A stretch of DNA of 64,000 nt from Hygrophila difformis (taxonomy: Eukaryota; Streptophyta; Magnoliopsida; Lamiales; Acanthaceae). The position numbers and the translations under genes are program-made. Every line of letters starts with the position of its first letter. Position 1 is the first letter of the stretch. Below are positions 23,111-34,245 of this stretch, one piece after another. Under the pieces are notes generated by a model. That model searched no databases. It was given only the letters and a program-made list of their open reading frames with translations, and was not told the origin of the DNA. The stretch covers positions 27,204,057 to 27,268,056 of the forward strand of contig JAOANR010000002.1 of assembly GCA_030278955.1 (NCBI GenBank), read 5' to 3'.

Positions 23111-24717
23111 TTCCGAATTGTGCTCAGAGGGATGAATGAAAGACTCCACCATCTCATTTCATTCCTCAATTCGGGCTCAAAGAAAATGATGCAACAAAAT
23201 TGCATGGGTTCAAATTAAATCACAGCAAATTGAAAAAAGAAAATTCTAAAACCCAAAAAAATGGACAGGCATGAAGAATAGATATTTCGCTTTAAACAAG
23301 TCTCGATGGGCATCTATAAATACGTAAAAATTCTCTTGCCATAAAATGCGACATGCATAATTCTAAGTATTAATTTAATTATTTTAAGCATTTTAAATAA
23401 ATAAGCGTTTGGAATAATTTAATGTTCAAATGGGCCATTTGAGTCCAACTTGCCAAATTGGCTTATATCGGACCAATATGAACAAGTCAAAATACAAGAC
23501 ACACGAGCCACATGACAAATGGACCCACGATTGGGCCAAGGTGAAATAAGTCCAAATGCAAGATCTACCAATCCATGACCCAATGGACGCTTGAAGCAGG
23601 CCGACCCAAGAAAATTAGTCAATGTGGACAAAAGTATTTTACAGTTTTCGTCTATGCATTTTTTGCACCTACAGTATGCGTTTGCATATAACACGGAAAA
23701 CATATCTCGCATCACATTAAATATTTCTCCCATTACATATTATTCCATCACGCAAAGCATCTCTTGCATCACATAAATTACACAATTTCAACTATCATAC
23801 AATACAACTCTAACATCACATATATGGTGGCTACATGTGCAGGTAGCTGCACAAGACCTACCTCATTTTCTTTGGAGAATTTATTGACGTAATGTTAAAT
23901 TTCCCATCTTTGGAAATTAAATGTTTTGAGTTGTAATATAAATATATTTATTTAGTTTACTTACAATACTATGGTCCCGCTTGAGACCAAATAAGAGTTT
24001 TGGAACAATAACGTCTTATCAGTTCTGGCCACTAGTGGCCTCGTATAACCTCTGATTGGATTACTTTTTTCTCATCTCTCATTCTTCCCACAGAGTTCGA
24101 TTATGGTACCAACCCTTTAAGAGTATTGATGTGTAGACATCACAAGAAGCATATGTCGCGTCATACAAAACATATCTCGCATCACACAAAACATCTCTTC
24201 CATCACATAATACATACCATTTCTCCATCACACAACATAACTTTCATATCTCATACATGGTGCCTGTACGTAAGAATCCGCACACAATCTTCTCCCTTTC
24301 CTCATACCTGCCCTCTCGTTTCCTTGTGTCAAATCTGTCTCCCAAAAAATATAAAGATTGAAAACGATAAATTACTCCATAAAAAATTGAATACTTTATC
24401 TCTTATTCAATTAGCTTCAAACAATTATTGAGTTCTCTTATCAGACTTTAGGACATCATCTTATAAATAAGAGGTGAAATCAATGCTAAGATAATTTTTT
24501 CCTTTTATTCTATTAAACAAGCCCCTAAATTAATAAATTTGCATAAGCTCATAACCTATATTGGTTGTTTAGCAAAAAAAATAAAAATAAAAAAAATGCA
24601 CAAGTTGCCCCCTTCTTTCACTAGTGACCAAACTTATTGATTTCGTGAACAGCTAAGTAATATGTTACTATGTGAAAGAATTTTCATGACGGAATTGGTT
24701 ACCGAATTTAGTTTATG
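23111..24717. other. AT-rich intergenic stretch with a degenerate direct repeat
   Basis: No gene seen. Two similar segments in direct orientation (about 23690-23850 and 24165-24290) share strings such as ACATATCTCGCATCACA and end in an ATGGTG...TG-rich part; both are rich in CATCACA units. The last five bases (24713-24717, TTATG) are the left target duplication of the large nested element. Confidence 0.5.
24713..24717. repeat. Target-site duplication TTATG (left)
   Basis: Identical to 49328-49332, flanking the TGATAG...ATATCA LTR termini of the 24.6-kb nest. Confidence 0.85.
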
Positions 24718-25329
24718 TGATAGCTGTCGTCTAGCTACAAAAATAAATAATTCTACAATTGTGAAAATAAAATAGATAGTGATGAGTAGAGTCGTCTCCT
24801 CAGGGATTCAAACGAAATATTAACTATGATTAATCACAATAATAAAATGGGGGGTCTTGGTTTTTAACTAATGCTAAGAAAATAAAATAAAATAAAATAG
24901 AAGAATAAAATTAAATAAAGCAGGTGAAGAAGAAAACGCACACTGGAAAGTTTTATAAAATCTAATGATAAAAAATACCTAGCTTAGGACTTGAACTCGC
25001 CGGATTGGAATTGGATTTATTGTTGATCATTGACAAATATTCCCTTAGCCTATTAAATAAATTAGTTATAGTCACTCGGCAACCGCTCCGTGACCATCTT
25101 TTCCTTACTTAATCGGTGAACAAGGCACGACCGTTATTTACTTCCCTAACCGAATTAAGATCCTAGGTACGACCATAGAAGTGCTTATCCGATTGCATTA
25201 AATTCTAGAAAAGCCTAATTCAAAGGGGTGAACCTACCTACGCGGTGATTCTCTCAATTGATTCCATGATTCTTTAGAGCTTTAATTCTCTAGTTGTTAC
25301 TCAATTAGATTAAAGTGCAATTACACGGA

Positions 25330-25682
25330 CACCAATCTAATTATAAAGGTAAAATTCCTTAGCCAATCAACTATGTGCGCATCATAATCAATCAACATAA
25401 GAATTCATGTCGTGAAAATAGAAATCATGAAAATACTTAATAGTCAAGGAAACTAAACATTCAAAACATATCACGCCTCACAACGGCAATCAAATCCCAA
25501 CACGGGGTTCAATCCTAAGCTAGATTAAAGGAACTACTCACTAAACATTAAAACAATAACAAAACATAAAATAGTATTCATGACAAACTCAATGAGCAAA
25601 GGTAAATAGAACTTCAAGGATCTCCAAGTTTCCAGCAGCCTCTCTCGTCTTCCAGGCCAAGTCGATCTCTCCAGTATCCAAG
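25330..25682. repeat. 353-bp LTR segment, first copy of duplication
   Basis: Starts CACCAATCTAATTATAAAGG and ends GTATCCAAG. Repeated at 31664-32016 on the far side of the inserted element. The other LTR of the host element carries it once (about 48511-48867), so the duplication arose with or after the insertion. Confidence 0.9.
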
Positions 25683-28169
25683 AATAAATAAAATAAATAC
25701 AATAAATTAGTCAATAAATACAATAAATAAAATAAATACAATAAATAAATAAATTCAGCAAATCAATAAATAAATTTAATCGAATGAGAAATGGAATTTA
25801 AAAAGGGAATCAAAATTTCGAGAACCCGGGAAGCCGAAAATAAATTAGTCAAATAAATGGTCACACGTGAACCCAACATCGATGGACTCAATAACTCGAG
25901 TCCACATGTAAATTTAGACCCGAATAAAATGACGATAGGAAATAGGAGCCCAAAGATATCCCAGAAATCCGAATCCGAGAACATAGAGGGATAGAAGTCC
26001 GAAAGAGAGGAGGAAAAGCGCGACGGATCGCACGACCCGCCTGGACCGGAGTCCAGGCGTGAGTGGCGCGCTGGCCGCGCGGTGGTTGGCTTGGGAGCGC
26101 GCCACGGCCGCGCCAACTGGCAGAAACGACCCGTGCGAGATTTACTCGCCCGAATCCGGATTTTTCGACTTCGGTTGCACACCTTGCGACTCAAGACATC
26201 CTAGGGCTGCCTTTGGATGACCTTTAGGTCCTTTCCATCTATAAATAACCATTCTAATCAGCCCCAAATGTTTTACAAAACCCTACGAAATCTCTCTACA
26301 CATAAAACTCTAATTCCGGAGTCGTCGGAGGCACAACACCGAGAGGAGGGGCTGTCTTGCACGAATTTGGGGTCTTCTATCGTCTTGGTAAGATCCGATC
26401 TATTCCTCTTTCCATTCTTGATTCGAAAACGAATCCTAACCTCATCCTTTTTCTATTCCAAACCCCCGATCCGGATCGAGAACGAAGAACCCGACAAATT
26501 AAGGAGATAAACGGTGGACTGGAAGCCACGCCTCCGAATCAACAATCCCGGACATCTACGAATCTGTAAGTTAACGCTTACATGATTTTGGGAGTAATTA
26601 AAATACGTAAAACTAAAAGCTTCATCAAATCTTCCGTAAATCTGTCAACATACGTTTTCTACCGGCGCAACAGTTTTGTCGAATTTTTCCGAACCTTAAA
26701 ACGACTTCGAACGGAAAAACTTAAAACATGAAAAACGTTTCTAAGGCTTAGATCTATCTACTGTAAAATTTTCAGAATTTTTAGAGACGTTTTGATATTT
26801 GAAATCTACCCGAAACCGAACTGCTGAAACTTGGATCTTGGATTTCTTGATAGAATTTAGGTCCGATCTTGATCACATTTTCGACATTAGTTCTAGACCG
26901 ATTTAGATCTTTAGCCGAACATAAAAGTTGTAGATAAATGTCTTAAGAAGGTCCCTGTAAAATTTCATTAAGTTTGGAGTTGATTTGCTATGGTAGATCT
27001 TGATAATCTTGAACTGCTGTACACGAAATTCGGACAGATTTATGGTAGGATGAAAATTGACGTTTTTGACCTGTTTCGGTATCTCGGATTGAAAACGTTA
27101 AAACACGAAAGTTGTTCATCTCAATATTTCTGAGTCAGTGGTAAAATTTCAGAATTTTTGGAATTAAACTCGATTTTTAATGAATTTCAGAGTAAACAGT
27201 GGTTTACCGGGAGTTAAATCTTGAAATCTTGTTGAAACGGTGAAATTAGCCTTTAAGGTTGAAACGAGTAGAAATTCTTCGAAATAAGATACACGAAACG
27301 AGAAGGATAAAATATTGCGGGTTATGACTAAGCTAGATACTTTCAATGTTCTCTGCGGCTTGGGACATAAGAGCCCAAGTGTATGTCTAGGATGACGTAA
27401 GAGCCCTAGCGAAACACTGATCGTATGGCTAGCGGACGGATTAACTCTAATTAAAAGATCCACCATGATACTTGTGGACATAGGAGCCCAGGCGTAAGGC
27501 TGGCGGACATAAGAGCCCTAGCGATGGTGATCTCTAAAAGATATGAAACGAGAAGTTTGCGAGAATTCCAAATTAAATCTGTATTTAATTGTGCTTTTAT
27601 ATTTATGGCAATTTATTTAATTACTTTGCAAGCTATATTTAAGATCGTATGGAATCCATGACTTTTAAATTATGCGATTAGATTATTATTAAATGAATAG
27701 ATTACATTATGCACATGTTTCCTTTAAATTTATTAAAGGCTTTGAAACCTCATAAACATGTACGTGTTAACTTACTCAGCAAGTTTTTGCTGACCAAACC
27801 ATATTTTTCCTTTTTCTTTCAGAGTTGAGAATTATGCATCGTCATATGCATACATGGGAATTTTGGGAAGATATATTATTTTGAATTATTGTATTAGACT
27901 AGATCTTGCATGAACGGGCCTGTTTAACCCGTATTCTGGCCGTGTTAGCTATATTTAAATTCCGCTGCATTATACATATGTAATTATTATTTTCCGCTGC
28001 AACTTTGATGTAATATTTTTAAATTATATATGAATGGGCTGTTTGAATATTTTTAATTCTGAAAAATCATAACCTTGCATCTCTTTAGTGAGCTCGGAGA
28101 AACCGTGTCTTGCTAGAGAGGTGTGGCGGTGACATCCCGACCTGGGTGACCAAAAACTGGGGTGTTACA
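25683..28169 (+). repeat. 5' LTR of the deletion derivative, start missing
   Basis: Aligns to 29175-31663. It lacks the TGTAATACCCGAG start and has extra AATAAATAC-type repeat units there. TATAAATA near 26240, GTAAGTTAAC donor-like site at 26566-26575, and four imperfect ACATAAGAGCCC units at about 27365-27520. Ends GGGGTGTTACA. Confidence 0.9.
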
Positions 28170-29136
28170 AGAGTGGTATCAGAGCCCGGAATATTTTAAA
28201 ACTATTTTAAACTATTATTTTTAAATCATTATTATCTTTAAACTATTAGACTATTATTTTTAAACTATTCTTTTTAAACCATGATTACTTTTAAATTATT
28301 ACTATAGAAGCCCAAAGTATTATTTCTAAAATTTCCTAGCCCCAAATTATTTTTGAGCCCAAATTATAATTATTTTGAATCAATATAGAGGTCCAAGGAT
28401 TTTAAATATTACTTTAAATTTTTAAAGCATTAATTCCATGGATTAAATTTTTATTTTAAAACCCATGGGAAAAAAATATATATATATAGTGCATGAGTTA
28501 TTTTTGGGAGAAATCATCATTTGCATGTGCATACTGCATTGCCTAAACATAGAGAACTTGGAAGCGTGATATATTCTAACTTAGATCTCTTGCTACACCT
28601 AGATAACTTGGAGGCTTGACATCGAATTAGGAATGCTAACTAGAGACTGATCTTGCCTTAGTTCTAGATCGCGTTCATCTAAGCGCACGCCTAAGCATAA
28701 CAAATCTCGGCTTTGGCCATTCCTATCCTTGTACGAATTAGAAAATTTCCTCATGTGGAACAATAAAAATCAAGTTTTTATTAAAACACTCTCTATTCCA
28801 AAAATCTTGTTTGGTTTCCCAAACAACAAATCCATTTCAAACGCACGGCTCATTTAAACCAAACCCGAACCTTCTTGAGAATAATGAATATGCAGTTATG
28901 GGGACATAACTGAAGTCCTAAGGGGGAGAGGATGTGATACCTAAAATAATTTCTCTTTGGGGTTCGATTCGATAAGATGTATCCTAAATCGTAAACAAAC
29001 AAATTCAAATTGTTTTGAACTACGTTATGGCTTGATCCCTTCATAGGGTACGTAGGCAGCTTAGAAGTTTTAATTCTAAGTTCAGTCACAAAATAATAAA
29101 ATAAATAAAAGGATTTCGCGAGAAAAACCGAAATAC
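28170..29136 (+). other. Internal region of the deletion derivative, no gene
   Basis: About 500 AT-rich leader bases with repeated TTTTAAACTATT-type strings (mirrored in the leader of copy C at 45050-45145), a purine/pyrimidine-mixed middle, then post-pol sequence shared with copies A/C (from about 28890). No gag or pol codons recognised; the minus-strand 133-codon frame here is not supported. Confidence 0.75.
28174..28190 (+). promoter_or_regulatory. Primer binding site, initiator tRNA-Met type
   Basis: TGGTATCAGAGCCCGGA four bases after the 5' LTR. The same site, including the CCCG extension, occurs in minus orientation at 45147-45163. Confidence 0.9.
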
Positions 29137-29174
29137 AACTCCGAGGACGAAGTTGATTCTTAAGGAGGGTAGAC
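29137..29174 (+). promoter_or_regulatory. Polypurine tract with upstream hairpin, deletion derivative
   Basis: AACTCCG-AGGA-CGAAGTT (29137-29154; one C/A mismatch in the stem), five bases, TTAAGGAGGGTAGAC (29160-29174), then the 3' LTR. Confidence 0.78.
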
Positions 29175-31663
29175 TGTAATACCCGAGAATTTTGCAACAT
29201 AAAATAAATACAATAAATAAAATAAATACAATAAATAAATAAATTCAGCAAATCAATGAATAAATTTAATCGAATGAGAAATGGAATTTAAAAAGGGAAT
29301 CAAAATTTCGAGAACCCGGGAAGCCGAAAACAAATTAGTCAAATAAATGGTCACCACGTGAACCCAACATCGATGGACTCAATAACTCGAGTCCACATGT
29401 AAATTTAGACCCGAATAAAATGACGATAGAAATAGGAGCCCGAAGATACCCCGGAAATCCAAATCCGAGAACATAGAGGGATAGAAGTCCGAAAGAGAGG
29501 AGGAAAAGCGCGACGGATCGCACGACCCGCCCAGACCGGAGTCCAGGCGTGAGTGGCGCACTGGCCGCGCGGTGGTTGGCTTGGGAGCGCGCCACGGCCG
29601 CGCCAACTGGCAGAAACGACCCGTGCGAGATTTACTCGCCCGAATCCGGATTTTTCGACTTCGGTTGCACACCTTGCGACTCAAGACATCCTAGGGCTAC
29701 CTTTGGACGACCTTTAGGTCCTTTCCATCTATAAATAACCATCCAAATCAGCCCCAAACGTTTTACAAAACCCTACGAAATCTCTCTACACATAAAACTC
29801 TAATTCCGGAGTCGTCGGAGGCACAACACCGAGAGGAGGGGCTGTCTTGCACGAATTTGGGGTCTTCTATCGTCTTGGTAAGATCCGATCTATTCCTCTT
29901 TCCATTCTTGATTCGAAAACGAATCATAACCTCATCCTTTTTCTATTCCAAACCCCCGATCCGGATCGAGAACGAAGAACCCGACAAATTAAGGAGATAA
30001 ACGGTGGACTGGAAGCCACGCCTCCGAATCAACGATCCCGGACATCTACGAATCTGTAAGTTAACGCTTACATGGTTTTGGGAGTAATTAAAACACGTAA
30101 AACTAAAAGCTTCATCAAATCTTCCGTAAATCTGTCAACATACGTTTTCTACCGGCGCAACAATTTTGTCGAATTTTTCCGAACCTTAAAACGACTTCGA
30201 ACGGAAAAACTTAAAACATGAAAAACGTGCCTAAGGCTTAGATCTATCTACTGTAAAATTTTCAGAATTTTTAGAGACATTTTGATATTTGAAATCTACC
30301 CGAAACCGAACTGCTGAAACTTGGATCTTGGATTTCTTGATAGAATTTAGGTCCGATCTTGATCACGTTTTTGACATTAGTTCTAGACCGATTTAGATCT
30401 TTAGCTGAACATAAAAGTTGTAGATAAATGTCTTAAAAAGGTCCCTGTAAAATTTCATTAAGTTTGGAGTTGATTTACTATGGTAGATCTTGATAATCTT
30501 GAACTGTTGTACACGAAATTCGGACAGATTTATGGTAGGATGAAAATTGACGTTTTTGACCTGTTTCGGTATCTCGGATTGAAAAAGTTAAAACACGAAA
30601 GTTGTTCATCTTGATGTTTCCGAGTCAGTGCTAAAAGTTCAGAAGTTTTGGAATTAAACTCGATTTTTAATGAATTTCAGAGTAAACAGTGGTTTACCGG
30701 GAGTTAAATCTTGAAATCTTGTTGAAACGGTGAAATTAGCCTTTAAGGTTGAAACGAGTAGAAATTCTTCGAAATAAGATACACGAAACGAGAAGGTTAA
30801 AATATTGCGGGTTATGACTAAGCTAGATACTGTCGACGATGTTCTCTGCGGCTTGGGACATAAGAGCCCAAGTGTATGTCTAGGTTGACGTAAGAGCCCT
30901 AGCGAAACACTGATCGTATGGCTACCGGACGGATTAACTCTAATTAATAGATCGACCATGATACTTGTGGACATAAGAGCCCAGGCGTAAGGCTGGCGGA
31001 CATAAGAGCCCTAGCGATGGTGATCTCTAAAAGATATGAAACGGGAAGTTTGCGAAAATTCCAAATTAAATCTGTATTAAATTGTGCTTTTATATTTATG
31101 GCAATTTATTTAATTATTTTGCAAACTATATTTAAGATCGTATGGAATCCATGACTTTTAAATTACGCGATTAAATTATTATTAAATGAATAGATTACAT
31201 TATGCACATGTTTCCTTTAAATTTAATTAAAGGCTTTGAAACCTCATAAACATGTACGTGTTAACTTACTCAGCAAGTTTTTGCTGACCAAACCATATTT
31301 TTCCTTTTTCTTTCAGAGTTGAGAATTATGCATCGTCATATGCATACATGGGAATTTTGGGAAGATATATTATTTTGAATTATTGTATTAGACTAGATCT
31401 TGCATGAACGGGCCTGTTTAACCCGTATTCTGGTGGTGTTGGCTATATTTAAATTCCGCTGCATTATACACATGTAATTATTATTTTCCGCTGCAACTTT
31501 GTTGTAATATTTTTAAATTATATATGAATGGGCTGTTTGAATATTTTTAATTCTGAAAAACCATAGCCTTGCATCTCTTTAGTGAGCTCGGAGAAACCGT
31601 GTCTTGCTAGAGAGGTGTGGCGGTGACATCCTGACCTGGGTGACCAAAAACCGGGGTGTTACA
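29175..31663 (+). repeat. 3' LTR of the deletion derivative
   Basis: Complete, 2,489 bp, TGTAATACCCGAG...GGGGTGTTACA. Carries TATAAATA near 29730, GTAAGTTAAC at 30056-30065 and the ACATAAGAGCCC units at about 30850-31015. The central part differs from the corresponding part of copy A/C LTRs while both ends agree. Confidence 0.92.
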
Positions 31664-32016
31664 CACCAATCTAATTATAAAGGTAAAATTCCTTAGCCAA
31701 TCAACTATGTGCGCATCATAATCAATCGACATAAGAATTCATGTCGTGAAAATAGAAATCATGAAAATACTTAATAGTCAAGGAAACTAAACATTCAAAA
31801 CATATCACGCCTCACAACGGCAATCCAATCCCAACACGGGGTTCAATCCTAAGCTAGATAAAAGGAACTACTCACTAAACATTAAAACAATAACAAAACA
31901 TAAAATAGTATTCATGACAAACTCAATGAGCAAAGGTAAATAGAACTTCAAGGATCTCCAAGTTTCCAGCAGCCTCTCTCGTCTTCCAGGCCAAGTCGAT
32001 CTCTCCTGTATCCAAG
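31664..32016. repeat. 353-bp LTR segment, second copy of duplication
   Basis: Same length and nearly identical to 25330-25682; continues directly into the rest of the host LTR (CTCTCCCAAACAGC), as in the undisturbed LTR at 48868. Confidence 0.9.
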
Positions 32017-32522
32017 TCTCTCCCAAACAGCAACAATCAAATCAATTTATCTCTGTGAAAACCCCCAAATTCGTCCAAAGCAGCAACCCAAGAAGTGGCA
32101 AGCAAGAAATCACCAAATACTTTTAAGTTTCCTTCAATGCAAATTTGTTTTCTTGTTTAAAAATCTTTGCTCTCTCTTTAGGAAATATGTATCTAGCCAC
32201 AAGGTGCCTTCCAGGATCCCAAATCTCATGATATCAGCTCTCAAATCATGCAACATCACCTCCGAAGTCGCACGAACCCGTAAGCAATCAAGTAGGAAAC
32301 ACACAACAGCCACATGTGCACAGCAGAGTTGACCACCGATCTTGTGTGTGGGCATACGACCTGAAGCTTTTTTAAAATATCACCAATTTGATGTCTTTCT
32401 CAAGCCAATCTCATTTTTGCTCCTACAAACCAAAACACTTTAATAAGATACCAAAATGGACAAATACTCATCAATCAACCATATAGAATCATATAAAATA
32501 CAAGCACAAAATGATGAATATC

Positions 32523-32561
32523 AATCCCCCCACACCTACTCCATGCTTGCCCTCAAGCATG
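32523..32561 (-). promoter_or_regulatory. Polypurine tract with upstream 20-nt hairpin, Athila/Tat-like element
   Basis: In element sense, CATGCTTG-AGGG-CAAGCATG (32542-32561, perfect 8-bp stem), then GAGTA, then GGTGTGGGGGGAT abutting the LTR start TGATATTC. Confidence 0.8.
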
Positions 32562-34245
32562 CCATCAAGCCAAAACAAAGACACCACAAGTCAATATCAA
32601 TCTTAACCATGCCAACAATTCAATTGTACAAGAAGTATGCCCAACAATGCTCTCACGGATGGGGAATATATAAAAGTGCTCACTCACTCTCAATTGTATA
32701 GGCTAAGTGTTTACGGTCAAAGCACGAAAGAAAAACACCAATTCCATAAATTTGCACATCAATCAAATAAAACTACAATCATAAAGTAGCAACTAGCAAT
32801 CAAAGGGTCTTTATTCAAGGTTGTAACGGGGCCATGGTTGGGGTAGGAAAAAGGAAACAAGGGCTAAGGAACCGAGGATCAACTCAAGAGACTTGTTCAT
32901 AAAAGGAACAAGTGCTAATCCATAAACTTCTCAAATAGCCATCAAACATCAAAACAATGTACAACAACAATCAAGAATTCTCTACCCCTTTTTCTCTTCT
33001 TTTTTTTTTCTTTTCTTTTTTTTTCTTTTTTTTTTTCTGGTAGGAGAGGAATTTCAATATCCGCAATTCTTGACACCAGGTCATAGGAACAAGGCACAAG
33101 CCTGCTACCTTTTTTTTCATTTTTTTTTAGATAAGGGGCAGAGTTCAAATCAAACTCAAACAACCAAGCTGCTTCTTCAACCATAACAGTTCTAACAACA
33201 TCTCATCAATGCAGCACTAAAGACAAACAAGCTCACGAGTTAATCCTCAATTCCAGGTTCAAGCAGACAGGCTCAATAGAATTAAAAGGCTAACGGCTAG
33301 GGGGTTAGTGTATAACAAAGAAAAATGATTATAAGGCTCGGAGGGGTTCACTAGTTGGAAAAATATGGTTGGGTAAGTGTATAAGGCCAATGGGGTAAAA
33401 TCCTAGTGCCCAAATCATTTTGCTAGAATACTACAATATGTAGAGTTCACATGCATTTTTGTGCAAAGTCAAGAATGGTGCAATTCTCATGTTCCCACAT
33501 CAAGAAAAATGAGCATGTAATGATGATGAAAATGAATGCTCAATAAGGCTCAAATCTCACAATAGGGACATCAATAGCAAGCCAGGCATATCAATTGACA
33601 ATCATATCATCGAATAGATCAAAATCTCAAGCAACAAGCAGTAATCGATACTTTAACAAGAATGCAAGCGAGTGCATTTATACAGATAAGTGCAGGAAGC
33701 GATGTTCAATCCCCCCACACCTAAACTCGGCAGTGTCCTCAATGCCATAAAGAAAATATGAAGAAAAATAAAAGCAGGAAAGAAGAGAAGCAATGAAGAA
33801 TGCAAAAGGAAAAATGTAGGGCAGAAGGGCATCCCTGAAAAGTGCATCATCGGCCAGCAGGAACGTGCCCGAAGAAGGTAATAAGGGGGGATGGACGGTG
33901 GCAGCAAGTGCAGTGATGGATGTGCCTTGAAAAATATCCTTGTGCGTGCCCATATGACTTGTAGCAGGCCCCCCTCCCAAATTAATTAGCAAATTCAATG
34001 AGTAAATGGTTTGCGTGTGCCCACGCAACCTGTAGCCAAGAAAAAATCCCCAATTCTGCATTATCCAAGCTGGAGAACCAAGAATTTTCTATCTTCCTAC
34101 AAAAAACAAGTGAAATGTCATGATAGAACACCAAAAATTCGAAAAAAATAAAATAGTAAAAACTTGGGTTGCCTCCCAAGAAGCGCCTTTCTTTAATGTC
34201 TTTGGCTAGACACTCTATGGCTCAATGGTCATTTAATGCAATCAA
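32562..34245 (-). other. Non-coding 3' internal region of the Athila/Tat-like element
   Basis: No pol domains. Holds a polypyrimidine block on plus (about 32990-33035 and 33110-33128), and a second hairpin-plus-tract module at 33708-33746. An autonomous relative would carry RT, RNase H and integrase between the protease and this region. Confidence 0.6.
33708..33746 (-). promoter_or_regulatory. Second, internal hairpin-polypurine module
   Basis: AATCCCCCCACACCT (33708-33722) is identical to 32523-32537, the tract beside the 3' LTR. In element sense it is preceded, seven bases upstream, by GGCATTG-AGGA-CACTGCC (33729-33746; 7-bp stem with one mismatch). Possibly a second plus-strand start; not tested. 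Confidence 0.6.

Larger units (their letters stand above)
25683..31663 (+). mobile_element. Internally deleted Tekay relative (non-autonomous, LARD-like)
   Basis: Plus-strand element of two about 2.49-kb LTRs around only 1,005 internal bases. It keeps primer site TGGTATCAGAGCCCGGA (28174), a 5' leader, then jumps to the sequence that follows pol in copies A/C (CAGTTATGGGGACATAACTG, the reverse complement of 2430-2449 region) and ends in hairpin plus polypurine tract. All of gag-pol is gone. LTR ends match those of copies A/C, so it could be mobilised by their proteins. The first about 27 bases of its 5' LTR are missing and no 5-bp target duplication flanks it. Confidence 0.9.
24718..32523 (-). 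repeat. 3' LTR of the Athila/Tat-like element, interrupted
   Basis: Real LTR sequence is 24718-25682 plus 32017-32523 (about 1.47 kb), matching 47902-49327. It begins TGATAGCTGTCG and ends GATGAATATCA. Between the halves lie a plus-strand Tekay derivative (25683-31663) and a second copy of 353 LTR bases (31664-32016). Confidence 0.88.

Noticed and set aside
23690..24290. CRISPR-like spaced repeats
   Set aside because: Only degenerate CATCACA-type units with no fixed spacer; plant nuclear context.
28850..29251. 133-codon minus frame in the deletion derivative
   Set aside because: Lies antisense in the non-coding 3' end and runs into the LTR.
32990..33130. Poly-pyrimidine runs as a retroposon tail
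   Set aside because: No flanking duplication or body; such tracts are common in the 3' internal region of Athila/Tat elements.
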